DNA from: COMBO-56-21 sp038852315
GTDB taxonomy: Archaea > Thermoplasmatota > Thermoplasmata > UBA10834
Direction of reading: 5' to 3'
Assembly (NCBI GenBank): GCA_038852315.1
Contig: JAWCKF010000011.1
Span: 1-52,949 of the forward strand
Length of the DNA: 52,949 bases
In this document: one piece after another, positions 1-8,208 of the stretch
Layout: every line of letters starts with the position of its first letter
Numbering within the stretch: the first letter of the stretch is position 1
Made by a program: the position numbers and the translations under genes
Notes under the pieces: model-generated
What the model was told of the DNA's origin: nothing
What the model saw: only the letters and a program-made list of their open reading frames with translations
The model's database searches: none

Positions 1-1
1 C

Positions 2-472
2 GACCTGCCGTTCGAGATGGTGCACATGTCCGACTATGTGAAGCGGCTCGCCGAGTCCGGCGCCCTCGCGCTGGAGCCTGCCGAAAAGGCCGCGTTCACA
101 TTCACCTACCACGACTCGTGCAGGCTGGGAAGACACTCGGGCGTCTACGACTCGCCCAGGGAGCTGGCCAAGGCGTTCTCTGGCGCGAAGTACGTGGAGA
201 TGGAGAACACCCGGGACAAGGCCGTCTGCTGCAGCGTGGCGGCCTGGGCGAACTGCAACGCGAACGCAAAGAAGATACAGGTCGAAAGGGTGGTCGAGGC
301 GAAGAAGGTCGGCGCTGACAGGCTGCTGACGTTCTGCCCCAAGTGCCAGATACATCTGAGGTGCGCCGTCCAGGACAGGGTTCCGGTGGACCAGTCGCTG
401 GTCGACGTGAAGATCGAGGACTTCACGGTAGCGCTTGCGAGACTGCTCGGCCTAGTCGAAGATCAGAAGTGA
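2..472 (+). CDS. CCG-domain iron-sulfur protein, C-terminal part (HdrB/GlpC-like)
   Basis: The reading frame is open to the left edge, so this is the C-terminal 156 residues of a longer protein; an internal ATG lies at 17. It shows one cysteine-rich (CCG-type) domain: a DSCRLGR segment followed by a Y-x-x-PRE motif, a CCS pair about 35 residues later, and a CPKC motif about 32 residues after that. In heterodisulfide reductase subunit B/D and in glycolate or glycerol-3-phosphate oxidase iron-sulfur subunits, such domains hold a [4Fe-4S]-type cluster and take part in thiol or quinone electron transfer. The usual CCG is CCS here, a modest deviation. The missing N-terminus would show whether ferredoxin cysteines or a first CCG domain are present, so the exact partner cannot be named. 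The next gene converges on it from the opposite strand. Confidence 0.8.
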   Translation, partial: DLPFEMVHMSDYVKRLAESGALALEPAEKAAFTFTYHDSCRLGRHSGVYDSPRELAKAFSGAKYVEMENTRDKAVCCSVAAWANCNANAKKIQVERVVEAKKVGADRLLTFCPKCQIHLRCAVQDRVPVDQSLVDVKIEDFTVALARLLGLVEDQK

Positions 473-493
473 GAAGAGAGCTGCCCCGCAGCC

Positions 494-775
494 TCAGAGG
501 TCCGGCCGATCATCTTCGAACCTGAACCCGCAGGGCTGATGGACCTGCTCGCGCCTGGACCTGGGATACTTGCGGCACTGCAGCGGCCTGAACGCGTACG
601 CCGCGCATCTGTACTGTCCCGGGTGCCCACTGACCTCCCTGAGGAATGGACACTCGAACAGGAACCTGCAGCACGCGCCGCACCTGAGGCACTCCCCGGT
701 CCGGCTCCGGTCGACTGGCAAGACCAGACTCGTGGCGAACCTGAGCAGTTTGCCGCCGAACGGTGCTCTTGGCAT
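494..775 (-). CDS. YkgJ-family (CxxCxxCC) putative metal-chelating protein
   Basis: A 93-residue soluble protein with the YkgJ/UPF0153 signature: CLRCGACC near residues 30-37, then a Cys-containing FECPFL, and YRCAAYAFRPLQCRKYP near 56-72. The family is thought to bind zinc or iron through these cysteines; its biochemical role is unsettled. The ATG at 775 is preceded by GGGGGAGAGAG at good spacing, which fixes the start. Length is normal for the short archaeal members. It stands alone, convergent with the CCG-domain gene and about 70 bases downstream of arsC on the same strand, so the two could share a transcript. Confidence 0.8.
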   Translation of the reverse strand: MPRAPFGGKLLRFATSLVLPVDRSRTGECLRCGACCRFLFECPFLREVSGHPGQYRCAAYAFRPLQCRKYPRSRREQVHQPCGFRFEDDRPDL

Positions 776-844
776 GTGCTCTCTCCCCCTGCATCATCTT
801 GCAGTTCTAATCAATGCTCGCACGGCTGACAGCGATGGGATGAC

Positions 845-1336
845 TCAGGTGAGCCTGAGAGTCAGCAGCTCCGCGGCGGCGTCTCCCACATCATCGGGCG
901 CTCTTGCCCGGAGACGTTCCGCGAGGCCGACGACGTGGGTTCTTACAAGTTCGCGGACCGCCCTGTAGGCATCGATCCCCTTGCCCTCGGGATCCTCTAT
1001 CTGCCACTCCTCTGTCGGGACCCCTGGGACAACCATACACCGCTGCGAACCGCAGCCCATGTGCACGACTAGATCCAAGTCTGCGGTTTCCTCAGGTGCT
1101 AGCGCTTTCGGCTTCGCGTCAGAGATGTCGATGCCGACCTCGCGCATGACTTCGATGGCCCTTGGGTCGACTTCTTTGGCAGGCTCCGTGCCAGCGCTCA
1201 GCGGATCGATGACATCCGGAGCTAGCTCTCTCGCAAAGGCCTCGGCCATCTGACTGCGGCATGAGTTCTTGGTGCATACGAAAGCCACCCTGTACCTGCG
1301 GGAACGCGGTCGGATCATGACCCACACCGGCAACAT
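845..1336 (-). CDS. arsC: arsenate reductase, low-molecular-weight phosphatase fold, thioredoxin type
   Basis: This cytosolic enzyme reduces arsenate to arsenite for export. The CX5R catalytic loop is at residues 21-27 (CTKNSCR) right after the first beta strand, and the acidic D-P of the phosphatase fold lies at EDPEG. Two further cysteines, C95 and C100 in MGCGSQRC, match the place of the second and third redox cysteines of thioredoxin-coupled ArsC (Bacillus/Staphylococcus type), although their spacing is four rather than six residues. The start is either ATG 1336 or ATG 1318; neither has a strong ribosome binding site. The gene lies about 11 kb from the arsR/arsP/acr3 cluster that would complete the pathway. 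Assignment to the LMW-phosphatase family is firm; arsenate specificity is inferred from the cysteine triad. Confidence 0.85.
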   Translation of the reverse strand: MLPVWVMIRPRSRRYRVAFVCTKNSCRSQMAEAFARELAPDVIDPLSAGTEPAKEVDPRAIEVMREVGIDISDAKPKALAPEETADLDLVVHMGCGSQRCMVVPGVPTEEWQIEDPEGKGIDAYRAVRELVRTHVVGLAERLRARAPDDVGDAAAELLTLRLT

Positions 1337-1551
1337 GCATAGGGACGGCTTCCCGTCATGATACTTGCGCCGTCCATGTCGGAACGCCCAATCCAGGTTT
1401 CTTGTCTATTCTATCAGAAAAGGGTGCTTGTCTTTTCAGCGTTCGAGAATTGAACTACAAAAAGACATCTATTTCCGGAGCCCATGCAATCCGAAGACGG
1501 TGCGGGCGAGCACACACAATCACGCACATATACCCGCTCCGTTTCTAGGGG

Positions 1552-3249
1552 ATGCTCGCAGCGGCCCTCGCACCTCTGCGCGACGATGAGGGCCCCCGTG
1601 TCAGTGAGATCATGACCGAGCCCAGAGGAGCGGGGCGTCTTGGCTACCCCATAGTGCTGACGGCCTCGAGAGCCGAGATCAGCCAGTACGGCGGTGACCC
1701 TTTCAGGGCGTTCATATGCACATTCCCCGAGTTCCTCTCTCGAAGGGCGCTCAACGGCTATCTCTCCGAGGAGGGGCCGAGCGACGGGCCGGCGCGTTTT
1801 GCGCCCTACGGACTCAGGAAGGTTGAGGCCATCCTTTCGAAGGAGTTCGGCAGCGAGAACGTCGTCACGTGCCATCCCGACAGACTGGGGGAGTTCGTCG
1901 GCCCGCAGACGAAGCTCGTGTGCATATCGACCATGGACCCGGTCGGACTCGCATATGTGTCGACGACGTACAACAGCCTGATCGGGTTCGGGGGTGAGGC
2001 GCTGAACGCGGCCGAGTTCAGGCGCCTGCTCAGCGACCCGGCGATCATCCGTCACAAGCCGAAGATCATCGTGGGCGGCGCTGGCGTGTGGCAGATAAGG
2101 GATGCGGGACTGCAGAGCCCTCTCGGCATAGACCTGCTCTTCCACGGGGAGGCGGAGGCGGACCTCGTACCAGTAGTCAGGAGTGTCCTCGAGGGCGCCT
2201 GTGGGGACTCGTACGTGGATGCATCTGAGGCCGACAGGTCTGCCGTGCCCCTGATCATGCGACCGGCAACCTACGGCGCCGTCGAGATCACCCGCGGGTG
2301 CGGCAGGGGGTGCGCATTCTGCAGCCCCACAAACAGGAGGAAGCACTCGTTCCCGCTCGAGCACATCATGGAGGAGGTCCGGGTCAACGTCGAAGGAGGC
2401 TCGAAGGCCATATTCACAGTGACGGAGGACATGTTCCTCTACAAGTCGCACCCTGGGTTCATACCCAACACCCCAGAGGTCGTCAGACTGTACAAGACCA
2501 TCGCCTCGTACCCCGGCGTGGAACATATCTTGCTCTCGCACGCGAGCCTAGCCCCTGTGCTGTACGACCGCGCATTGCTCGATGAGCTCACCCCCGTGCT
2601 GATGGAAAAGACCTACTGGACGCCCGAGCGGGGGTATAGGCAGAGGTACATCACCGTCGAGGTGGGGATAGAGACCGGCAGCGTCCGCCTCATGAGGAAG
2701 CACATGAAGGGCAAGGCGCTCCCGTTCACAGTCGACAGGTGGCCGGAACTCGTGCTGCAGGGAATCGGGCAGATGAACGACCACGACTGGTGGCCGCTGT
2801 GCACGATAATGACCGGTCAGCCAGACGAGACCGAGGACGACGTCATCGCGACCCTCGATCTGATAGACGATCTCAGGGCACAGAACGCGAAGATGTTCTA
2901 CACTCCGGTGCTATTCATACCGCTCGAGGACGCGATGCTCAACCATGCCAAGAGGTCGAACCTCGAGAGCCTCACTGAGCTCCAGTGGATGGTGCTTACG
3001 AAGTGCTGGAGGAACAACATCGACTTCTGGCAGCCTGAGAGGTCGTGGCTCTACAGCACCATGTTCTTCCTGTCGCACTGGCTCTACGCCCGGTGGCGCC
3101 ACGGCAGGAAGTCGACGAGGCCGATGATGCACCTGGCCGGCTTCAAGGACGACTCTCTTGCGTTCGCGCTGATGGACAAGCTGGATCTGTCGCGCGAGTT
3201 CATGAGGGACAAGGCCCACACGACCATGGAGGTACTGGGGCTGAGATGA
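1552..3249 (+). CDS. radical SAM protein with B12-binding-like N-terminal domain
   Basis: The protein has 565 residues. The N-terminal third is a Rossmann-like region resembling the B12-binding domain of class B radical SAM enzymes, but I see no DxHxxG cobalamin-ligand motif. The central radical SAM domain carries C-x3-C-x2-C (CGRGCAFC, about residue 248), which binds the [4Fe-4S] cluster that cleaves S-adenosylmethionine. A later G-I-E-T-G-S matches the family's SAM-binding strand. The C-terminal part resembles the helical tail of YgiQ/BchE-like proteins. The start is uncertain: a TATA-like CACATATAC at 1525-1533 would place transcription initiation just after ATG 1552, so GTG 1600 or ATG 1612 are good alternatives. 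The substrate cannot be inferred; neighbours give no pathway. Confidence 0.75.
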   Translation: MLAAALAPLRDDEGPRVSEIMTEPRGAGRLGYPIVLTASRAEISQYGGDPFRAFICTFPEFLSRRALNGYLSEEGPSDGPARFAPYGLRKVEAILSKEFGSENVVTCHPDRLGEFVGPQTKLVCISTMDPVGLAYVSTTYNSLIGFGGEALNAAEFRRLLSDPAIIRHKPKIIVGGAGVWQIRDAGLQSPLGIDLLFHGEAEADLVPVVRSVLEGACGDSYVDASEADRSAVPLIMRPATYGAVEITRGCGRGCAFCSPTNRRKHSFPLEHIMEEVRVNVEGGSKAIFTVTEDMFLYKSHPGFIPNTPEVVRLYKTIASYPGVEHILLSHASLAPVLYDRALLDELTPVLMEKTYWTPERGYRQRYITVEVGIETGSVRLMRKHMKGKALPFTVDRWPELVLQGIGQMNDHDWWPLCTIMTGQPDETEDDVIATLDLIDDLRAQNAKMFYTPVLFIPLEDAMLNHAKRSNLESLTELQWMVLTKCWRNNIDFWQPERSWLYSTMFFLSHWLYARWRHGRKSTRPMMHLAGFKDDSLAFALMDKLDLSREFMRDKAHTTMEVLGLR

Positions 3250-3286
3250 GCCCGGGCACCAGGTCCTGTCGGCCGAGGTGCCTGAG

Positions 3287-4483
3287 TCAGGTCTCCGTGC
3301 GCTTGATGATCTCCTCGTACACGGGGATGTTCTTCTCCGGCAGATATGAGCAGAACTTCACCGGGTCCAGCGCTTCCGGCGGCCTCACACCCTTGAGATC
3401 GGCCTCGCCCCTCGCGACCATCTCGACCGCAACTGCGACGGGCATGGCGGTCTGATAGGCAGTGGCGTGTATGCCCGAGATCTCGTATGCCCTCTCGTGC
3501 GTCATGTGCGTCCATGTCCTGATGACGGTGTCCTCGCCGTTCATCCTGCCCGAGACCTCGGTGAGCACGCAGCAAGTCCCTTTCAGTTTCCCAGCCAGGT
3601 CCTCGGGCCTCGGCATCGTGGCGATCACCACCTCTATAGGCGCGACCTCCATCTCTCGGATCTTCACAGGCTTGAAGGACAGCAGCCCGAGCTTCTTGAG
3701 GAACTGGACGTACTGCACGAAGGTCTCATCCAGCGTGATCATGAAGTCGCAGCGCTTGATCTTCTTCCCGATGTACTTTGGTATCAGCTCGCTCTCCTCG
3801 TGGTCCGTCATGTAGACCTTCATTGGCCCGACGGGGTCCGGGAACGAGTAGACCTCGCTCGTGCTGAGCGGCGGAACGCGCTTCCACCTGCCGTTCTCGT
3901 AGTAGAGCGGGTCCCTGATGCACTCCTCGATCATGGCGTCCGGGGAGAAGTATGTGGCGAACTCGTACCCGTTGAGTCTGCTGTTGTCGGCATCCCTGAC
4001 GCGGACATAGTCGACCGATTCCATCCTGTCTGCCGCGCGCTTCGCGAAAAGGTTGGATGCGCCAGGGTCGATGCCCATCGAGCAGAGCGCGAAGATGCCC
4101 GCGTCCCTGAACTGTTTGTCATAGGTCAGCTGATCCTCGAACATCGGATGGCCGAACTCCTTGTCGCCCGTGGCCATGTCGATGTAGCTCGCGCCGCCCT
4201 TCAGGCAGCCCTCCATTATCTTCAGGTTGAGCGCGGGGACCGTGCCGTTGACGAGGATGTCGACCTTCTGTGCGACCTTGGCGACCTCCTCCGGCTTGGA
4301 GCCGTCCGCCCTCATGACCTCTATCTTGTCGCTCTTCATCTTCTTCTTGACGGACTCAGCGCCCTTCAGCGCGATGTCCGCGAGGACTATCGACGAGACC
4401 AGGTCGCTCTTGACGAGGTCTTGCGCTACGCACTGCCCTACGCCGCCACAGCCGAGAATACCCACTCTAATCTGCTTTGACAT
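3287..4483 (-). CDS. saccharopine dehydrogenase-like NAD(P)-binding oxidoreductase
   Basis: A 398-residue soluble protein beginning with a Rossmann nucleotide-binding motif, ILGCGGVGQ, at residues 9-17, followed by an acidic residue at the end of strand 2 (LAD). The remainder matches the saccharopine dehydrogenase / homospermidine synthase fold: GTVPALN, YIDMATGD and GIDPGASN are typical conserved stretches. ATG 4483 is chosen because GGAG lies nine bases upstream and the Rossmann strand begins just after it; the frame is open further up to 4588. Archaeal members are often of unknown substrate and may act in lysine or carboxyspermidine metabolism. A diverged paralogue is encoded at 36419-37561. 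No biosynthetic neighbours point to a specific substrate. Confidence 0.8.
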   Translation of the reverse strand: MSKQIRVGILGCGGVGQCVAQDLVKSDLVSSIVLADIALKGAESVKKKMKSDKIEVMRADGSKPEEVAKVAQKVDILVNGTVPALNLKIMEGCLKGGASYIDMATGDKEFGHPMFEDQLTYDKQFRDAGIFALCSMGIDPGASNLFAKRAADRMESVDYVRVRDADNSRLNGYEFATYFSPDAMIEECIRDPLYYENGRWKRVPPLSTSEVYSFPDPVGPMKVYMTDHEESELIPKYIGKKIKRCDFMITLDETFVQYVQFLKKLGLLSFKPVKIREMEVAPIEVVIATMPRPEDLAGKLKGTCCVLTEVSGRMNGEDTVIRTWTHMTHERAYEISGIHATAYQTAMPVAVAVEMVARGEADLKGVRPPEALDPVKFCSYLPEKNIPVYEEIIKRTET

Positions 4484-4739
4484 CTTCTGGTGCTCCTGCG
4501 AAAAGAGGCTTCCTGTGGTTCTGCACCCCTTCCCAGAGACGTTATCCAGCACCCCCCTAAAAAGGTTGGTTCCGGGACCCCGGTGCATGCCTGCTTATGA
4601 ACCCCTGAGCGCCTACGCCGGGACACTGGTGGAGAATTATTGGATGTAATAAATCATAAATTACGAATTTAAAAGTGGGACTGTGGTGCACATTTTGGTC
4701 CATCTGTAGGAGCGGCGGTGGAGAGGTCTACCAAGGGAA

Positions 4740-4748
4740 TTTTATATT
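4740..4748 (+). promoter_or_regulatory. TATA-like box upstream of the ybaN-family gene
   Basis: TTTTATATT lies in an AT-rich pocket (4640-4750) that contrasts with the GC-rich surroundings. Archaeal transcription starts about 25 bases past such a box, here near 4770. That lies after the first possible ATG (4758) and before ATG 4788, so the box supports the downstream start. Confidence 0.5.
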
Positions 4749-4787
4749 AAAACATGAATGGACGTCTGTTACAGTAAGCCGGATAGA

Positions 4788-5234
4788 ATGAGCGCAGAGA
4801 CGGATGCAACCGAAAGCGCCTGTGGCGAACGGGCTCAAACGAGGTCGAGGCACATCAGATTTCTGTGGAACGCAGCGGGGACCTTCTTTCTCGCCCTTGG
4901 GATGATCGGTGTCCCGCTCCCGTTCCTGCCGACGACACCGTTCCTCCTGTTGGCAGCCGCCTGCTACATGCGGGGCTCACCCCGGATGCACAGGTGGATG
5001 CTCACGAACAGGTACTTCGGAGCGTATCTCAAGAACTACATCGAGGGAAAGGGGCTCCCTGTCAAGACCAAGGTGGCATCAATAGCCACACTGTGGGCGG
5101 TGATCCTGTTCTCTGCGCTTGTCGTGACCGAGAGTGCCATCATAAGAGCTGTTCTCCTAGTGGTTGGCACCGGCGTGACAATCCACTTAGTGACCCTCAA
5201 GACTTGCCCAAGTCCGAGAGACCCGCGGAGATGA
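4788..5234 (+). CDS. ybaN: YbaN/DUF454-family membrane protein
   Basis: A protein of 148 residues if read from ATG 4788, or 158 from ATG 4758. The family signature is clear: LGMIGVPLPFLPTTPFLLLA in the first membrane segment, then a Cys-containing segment and a RGSPRMHRW motif, followed by two further hydrophobic helices near the C-terminus. Members are small inner-membrane proteins of unknown function, found in bacteria and archaea and sometimes near haem or respiratory genes. The TATA-like box at 4740-4748 argues for the later start. It is transcribed away from the saccharopine-dehydrogenase-like gene and converges on echF. Confidence 0.8.
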   Translation: MSAETDATESACGERAQTRSRHIRFLWNAAGTFFLALGMIGVPLPFLPTTPFLLLAAACYMRGSPRMHRWMLTNRYFGAYLKNYIEGKGLPVKTKVASIATLWAVILFSALVVTESAIIRAVLLVVGTGVTIHLVTLKTCPSPRDPRR

Positions 5235-5267
5235 TCGAACACCGACAGGTCCTTGCGGCACCTTTCC

Positions 5268-6212
5268 TCAGGCCTTTTCCTGCGACTCGACACTCCTGGA
5301 TATCGCCCGCAGTATGTCACGCCTCGTGATTATGCCTGAGAGCCTTCCTGATGAGTCCACTATGGGCACCCGGTTGAACCTGTTCTTGTCCATCAGCGCG
5401 ACTATCTCGCTGAGCGGGGCTTCCTCGTCAGCCGTCACGGCCGGCGAGCTCATGACCTCGTACACGGGCTTCGACATCGTCTTCTTCAGCCTCTCCTCGC
5501 CATCCCTGTCCTCCCTCTTCCCGATCCTCGGGAACAGGAGCCCGAGTATCCCGTCCTTCTCCCTTCCCACATCCCTCGCGATGTCAGTCCCCGTCACGAT
5601 GCCAAGCACCTTGAGGTTGATGTCCACCACGGGCAGCCCGTCAACATGGTTCGCAACCATGACCTGCACGGCCTTCCTGACCGTGTCGTCCTCGAACAAT
5701 GTCAAGACCGGCCTGCTCATGATCGTTCTCGCCGGTTCATCGAGGACCCCTCGCAGTGGGCCCTCGCGCGGGCGTACCCCTTCGGCCGGCACAGCGGCCG
5801 GCGGCACGGACACAGGCTCTGGCCTTCCGACTCTTGCCCTTTCGAACGGCGGGAGAGAGGCGACCGTGAACTGGTGGGGCGTGAGCTTCGCGTCGTAGAC
5901 GTGCACCTCAGGTGCGAGTGCGGGGGGCGCGTACTCGGGCCTCATCTCTATGGCATCCGTCGGACAGGATTCGACGCACACGCCACAGGCGATGCACTTG
6001 GCCCTGGAGACGCTCTGCCTCTTGTTGGCCTTGTCCATCGTGATGGCGTTCGTGGGACACCTCTTCTCGCACAGCCCGCAGAAGATGCACTTGCTCATGT
6101 CGTAGACGACCCTCCCTCTCTCGCCCTTCGGGAGCACGACGGGCTCCGCGGGATATCTGCGCGTGGCTGGCTTCGAGAACAGGTTCTTGAGCGCGTTCCT
6201 CACCATGGACAT
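5268..6212 (-). CDS. echF: Ech hydrogenase ferredoxin subunit fused to two CBS domains
   Basis: A 314-residue protein. Residues 38-90 form a 2[4Fe-4S] ferredoxin domain with Cys 42, 45, 48, 52 and 73, 76, 79, 83, the NuoI/EchF type that passes electrons from soluble ferredoxin to the small hydrogenase subunit. After a Pro/Ala-rich linker (about 90-160), two CBS domains follow: one starts near MSRPVLTLFEDD with HVDGLPVVD and GIVTGTDIARD, the second near MSSPAVTADEE with RVPIVD and GIITRRDILRA. CBS pairs usually bind adenine nucleotides or SAM and regulate an attached activity. The canonical EchF ends after the ferredoxin domain, so this fusion is unusual. It is the last gene of the operon, 13 bases after echE. 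Alternative: a hydrogenase-linked regulatory ferredoxin rather than a structural subunit. Confidence 0.88.
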   Translation of the reverse strand: MSMVRNALKNLFSKPATRRYPAEPVVLPKGERGRVVYDMSKCIFCGLCEKRCPTNAITMDKANKRQSVSRAKCIACGVCVESCPTDAIEMRPEYAPPALAPEVHVYDAKLTPHQFTVASLPPFERARVGRPEPVSVPPAAVPAEGVRPREGPLRGVLDEPARTIMSRPVLTLFEDDTVRKAVQVMVANHVDGLPVVDINLKVLGIVTGTDIARDVGREKDGILGLLFPRIGKREDRDGEERLKKTMSKPVYEVMSSPAVTADEEAPLSEIVALMDKNRFNRVPIVDSSGRLSGIITRRDILRAISRSVESQEKA

Positions 6213-6225
6213 GGCACAGCCCCCA

Positions 6226-7308
6226 CTAGCGGTCCGTGCAACATATGCACGGATCTATCGAAGTCGTTATCACCGGCACATCTGCCAGCCTGCAATTGGG
6301 TATCATCTCTGCCAGGCACTGCACGTTGACGAAGGTAGGCGTTCTTATCTTCACCCTATCGAGCCGGACCTGGCCACTGGCCCTGACATAGTAGAAGAGC
6401 TCACCCCTGGGCGCCTCGACCCTGGAGAACGCCTCCCCGGTCGGGTTACCCCTGAAAGGCACGTTCACCGGCTCGTCGCGGAGGAGGCCTATGCTCTGAT
6501 GTATCAGGTCGACGGACTGGAACAGCTCTTCTACCCTTACCATCGAGCGCGCATAGCTGTCGCCCTCGTCCCTGTGGACCGGTCGGAACCTGATCCCCTC
6601 GACACCGTATCCCGCGTAGGAGCTGAGGCGCACATCGTACGGCACGTCGCTCGCCCTCGCCGTCGGTCCGACCGCCCCATACCGTACTGCAGCATTCCTG
6701 GATAGTACGCCGACACCTGCCGTGCGCTTGCGGAAGGTGCTGTCCTTGGCGAAGATCCTCCTTATCTCCTCCAGCTTCGGTAGCAGCCCATCAAGGGTGA
6801 CCTCTATGTCCTTAGTCTTGTCGTACCCGATGTCCTTCCTGATCCCGCCGATAGTGTTCATGCTGTAGTGTACCCGGTTACCCGCGATCCTGTCGATGAG
6901 TGCCATGATGGTCTCTCTCTCACGCCACGTCTGCATGAACAGGTTCTCGTAGCCCATGACCTCGGCTATGTGGCCCAGCGTCAGCAGGTGGCTCGTCATC
7001 CTCTGAAGCTCTATCATGATAGTCCTTATGAGCTTCGCCCTTGTGGGTATCTCTAGCCCCGCCATCTGCTCTATCGCCTGGCAGTAGGCGGTGGAGTGCT
7101 GGAACGAGCATATCCCGCAGACCCTCTCGGAAAGGAATATGTTTCTCTTGAAGTCGAGCTCCAGGGCCCGCTCGAGCCCTCTGTGGTTGTATCCTATGAC
7201 GATGTCCGCGCCGACGACCGTCTCCTCCTCTAACTTCAACCTCAGGTGGATCGGCTCGAGCAGGCTCGGGTGCTGAGGCCCGAAAGGTATGACGCTGACG
7301 CTAGCCAT
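6226..7308 (-). CDS. echE: [NiFe] hydrogenase large subunit, group 4 (Ech/NuoD-like)
   Basis: A 360-residue catalytic subunit holding the NiFe active site. Both nickel-binding motifs are intact: RVCGICSFQH with C64 and C67, and the C-terminal DPCICCTDR with C354 and C357. This separates it from complex I NuoD, which lacks these cysteines. The protein ends directly after the second motif, so no C-terminal extension needing endopeptidase cleavage is evident; this is typical of Ech. It reduces protons to H2, or the reverse, with electrons from EchC and EchF, on the cytoplasmic side of a membrane complex. It overlaps the end of echD by eight bases. No maturation (hyp) genes are in the window. Confidence 0.92.
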   Translation of the reverse strand: MASVSVIPFGPQHPSLLEPIHLRLKLEEETVVGADIVIGYNHRGLERALELDFKRNIFLSERVCGICSFQHSTAYCQAIEQMAGLEIPTRAKLIRTIMIELQRMTSHLLTLGHIAEVMGYENLFMQTWRERETIMALIDRIAGNRVHYSMNTIGGIRKDIGYDKTKDIEVTLDGLLPKLEEIRRIFAKDSTFRKRTAGVGVLSRNAAVRYGAVGPTARASDVPYDVRLSSYAGYGVEGIRFRPVHRDEGDSYARSMVRVEELFQSVDLIHQSIGLLRDEPVNVPFRGNPTGEAFSRVEAPRGELFYYVRASGQVRLDRVKIRTPTFVNVQCLAEMIPNCRLADVPVITTSIDPCICCTDR

Positions 7309-7729
7309 GAGGACCGGCCTCCTTCTCTCGCGCGCGGCTAGCGGGTGTAGGGGGGTTCGAAGACTTTCGGAGAGGATTGACTATTCCGCTCCCGGGAACG
7401 ACCATGAGGCCGCCCACCACGCCCGCGAACCTCAGTCCGAACAGGTCGACTATCTCACGCTCGAAGTTGAGGGCCCCTGGGAAGATGTCGGATATGCTTT
7501 CGACTTCCTGGCCTTCAGCTACCACCAACCTCAGGTTGACGAGTTCGCTCTTCGTGAAGAACGTATAGATCAGCTCGAAGCTGCCATCGTTCAAGTCGAC
7601 CGCCGTTATCGCAACAAGCTGCGCCTCTGCTCGTGCCATCTTCAAGACCTTCGGACGCATCTCCGTGGCAGGGACGGAAACCGACTTGGGCTTGACCGAG
7701 ACAGCTTGTTGATTGCCGCTCGCCGTCAT
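7301..7729 (-). CDS. echD: Ech hydrogenase subunit, NuoC-like
   Basis: A 142-residue protein corresponding to the 30-kDa (NuoC) subunit. The segment with EIVDLFGLRFAG is the recognisable NuoC signature (normally E-R-E-x-x-D-x-F-G-I), preceded by a strand-rich region with IYTFFTKSELVNLRLVV. The role is structural, linking the large subunit to the connecting arm. It shares the ATGA overlap of four bases with echC and overlaps echE by eight bases, indicating translational coupling. The length is usual for EchD. Confidence 0.87.
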   Translation of the reverse strand: MTASGNQQAVSVKPKSVSVPATEMRPKVLKMARAEAQLVAITAVDLNDGSFELIYTFFTKSELVNLRLVVAEGQEVESISDIFPGALNFEREIVDLFGLRFAGVVGGLMVVPGSGIVNPLRKSSNPPTPASRAREKEAGPHG

Positions 7730-8208
7730 GCCCTCACCCTCCCGTCGGTGCCAGGGGCGTCAAGATCGGACTTCCTCGGAGAGAACGCCCTCTCTTTCCA
7801 TATCTTCAGTCCCAGTAGCACGCCATCTATTATCGCCTCAGGCCTCGCTGCGCACCCTGGCACGAACACGTCGACCGGGATGATGCTGCCCACACCTCCA
7901 TGCACGTTGTAGCACTCCTCGAACGGTGCCCCCGTGCACGCGCAATTGCCGACTGCGATGACCAGCCTTGGCTCGGGCATCTGGTCATACAGGTTCTTCA
8001 GCCTGGGCGCGACCTTCATAGAAACTGGTCCCGTGACGAGGAGGATGTCTGCGTGCTTCGGGTTCGCCTTGTTCAACATCCCGAAACGCTCTATGTCGTA
8101 CCTCGGCGACAAGAGCGCCCAGGTCTCGATGTCGCATCCGTTACAGCTTCCGGTGTCGAAGTGGAGTATCCACGGAGACTTCACCCTTGACCTTTGGGTG
8201 AGTCCCAT
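7726..8208 (-). CDS. echC: [NiFe] hydrogenase small subunit, NuoB-like
   Basis: A 160-residue protein carrying the proximal [4Fe-4S] cluster next to the NiFe site. The ligands are visible: C22 and C25 in SCNGCDIE, C89 in GNCACTG, and C119 in PGCAARPE. This is the short NuoB/EchC form without the extra clusters of respiratory hydrogenases. The ATG overlaps the stop of echB by one base (TGATG). It hands electrons from EchF to EchE within the cytoplasmic arm. Confidence 0.92.
   Translation of the reverse strand: MGLTQRSRVKSPWILHFDTGSCNGCDIETWALLSPRYDIERFGMLNKANPKHADILLVTGPVSMKVAPRLKNLYDQMPEPRLVIAVGNCACTGAPFEECYNVHGGVGSIIPVDVFVPGCAARPEAIIDGVLLGLKIWKERAFSPRKSDLDAPGTDGRVRA

Noticed and set aside
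3467..4480. Plus-strand open frame of 337 codons opposite the saccharopine-dehydrogenase-like gene
   Set aside because: Low-complexity Leu/Asp/Val/His translation and complete overlap with a recognised gene.
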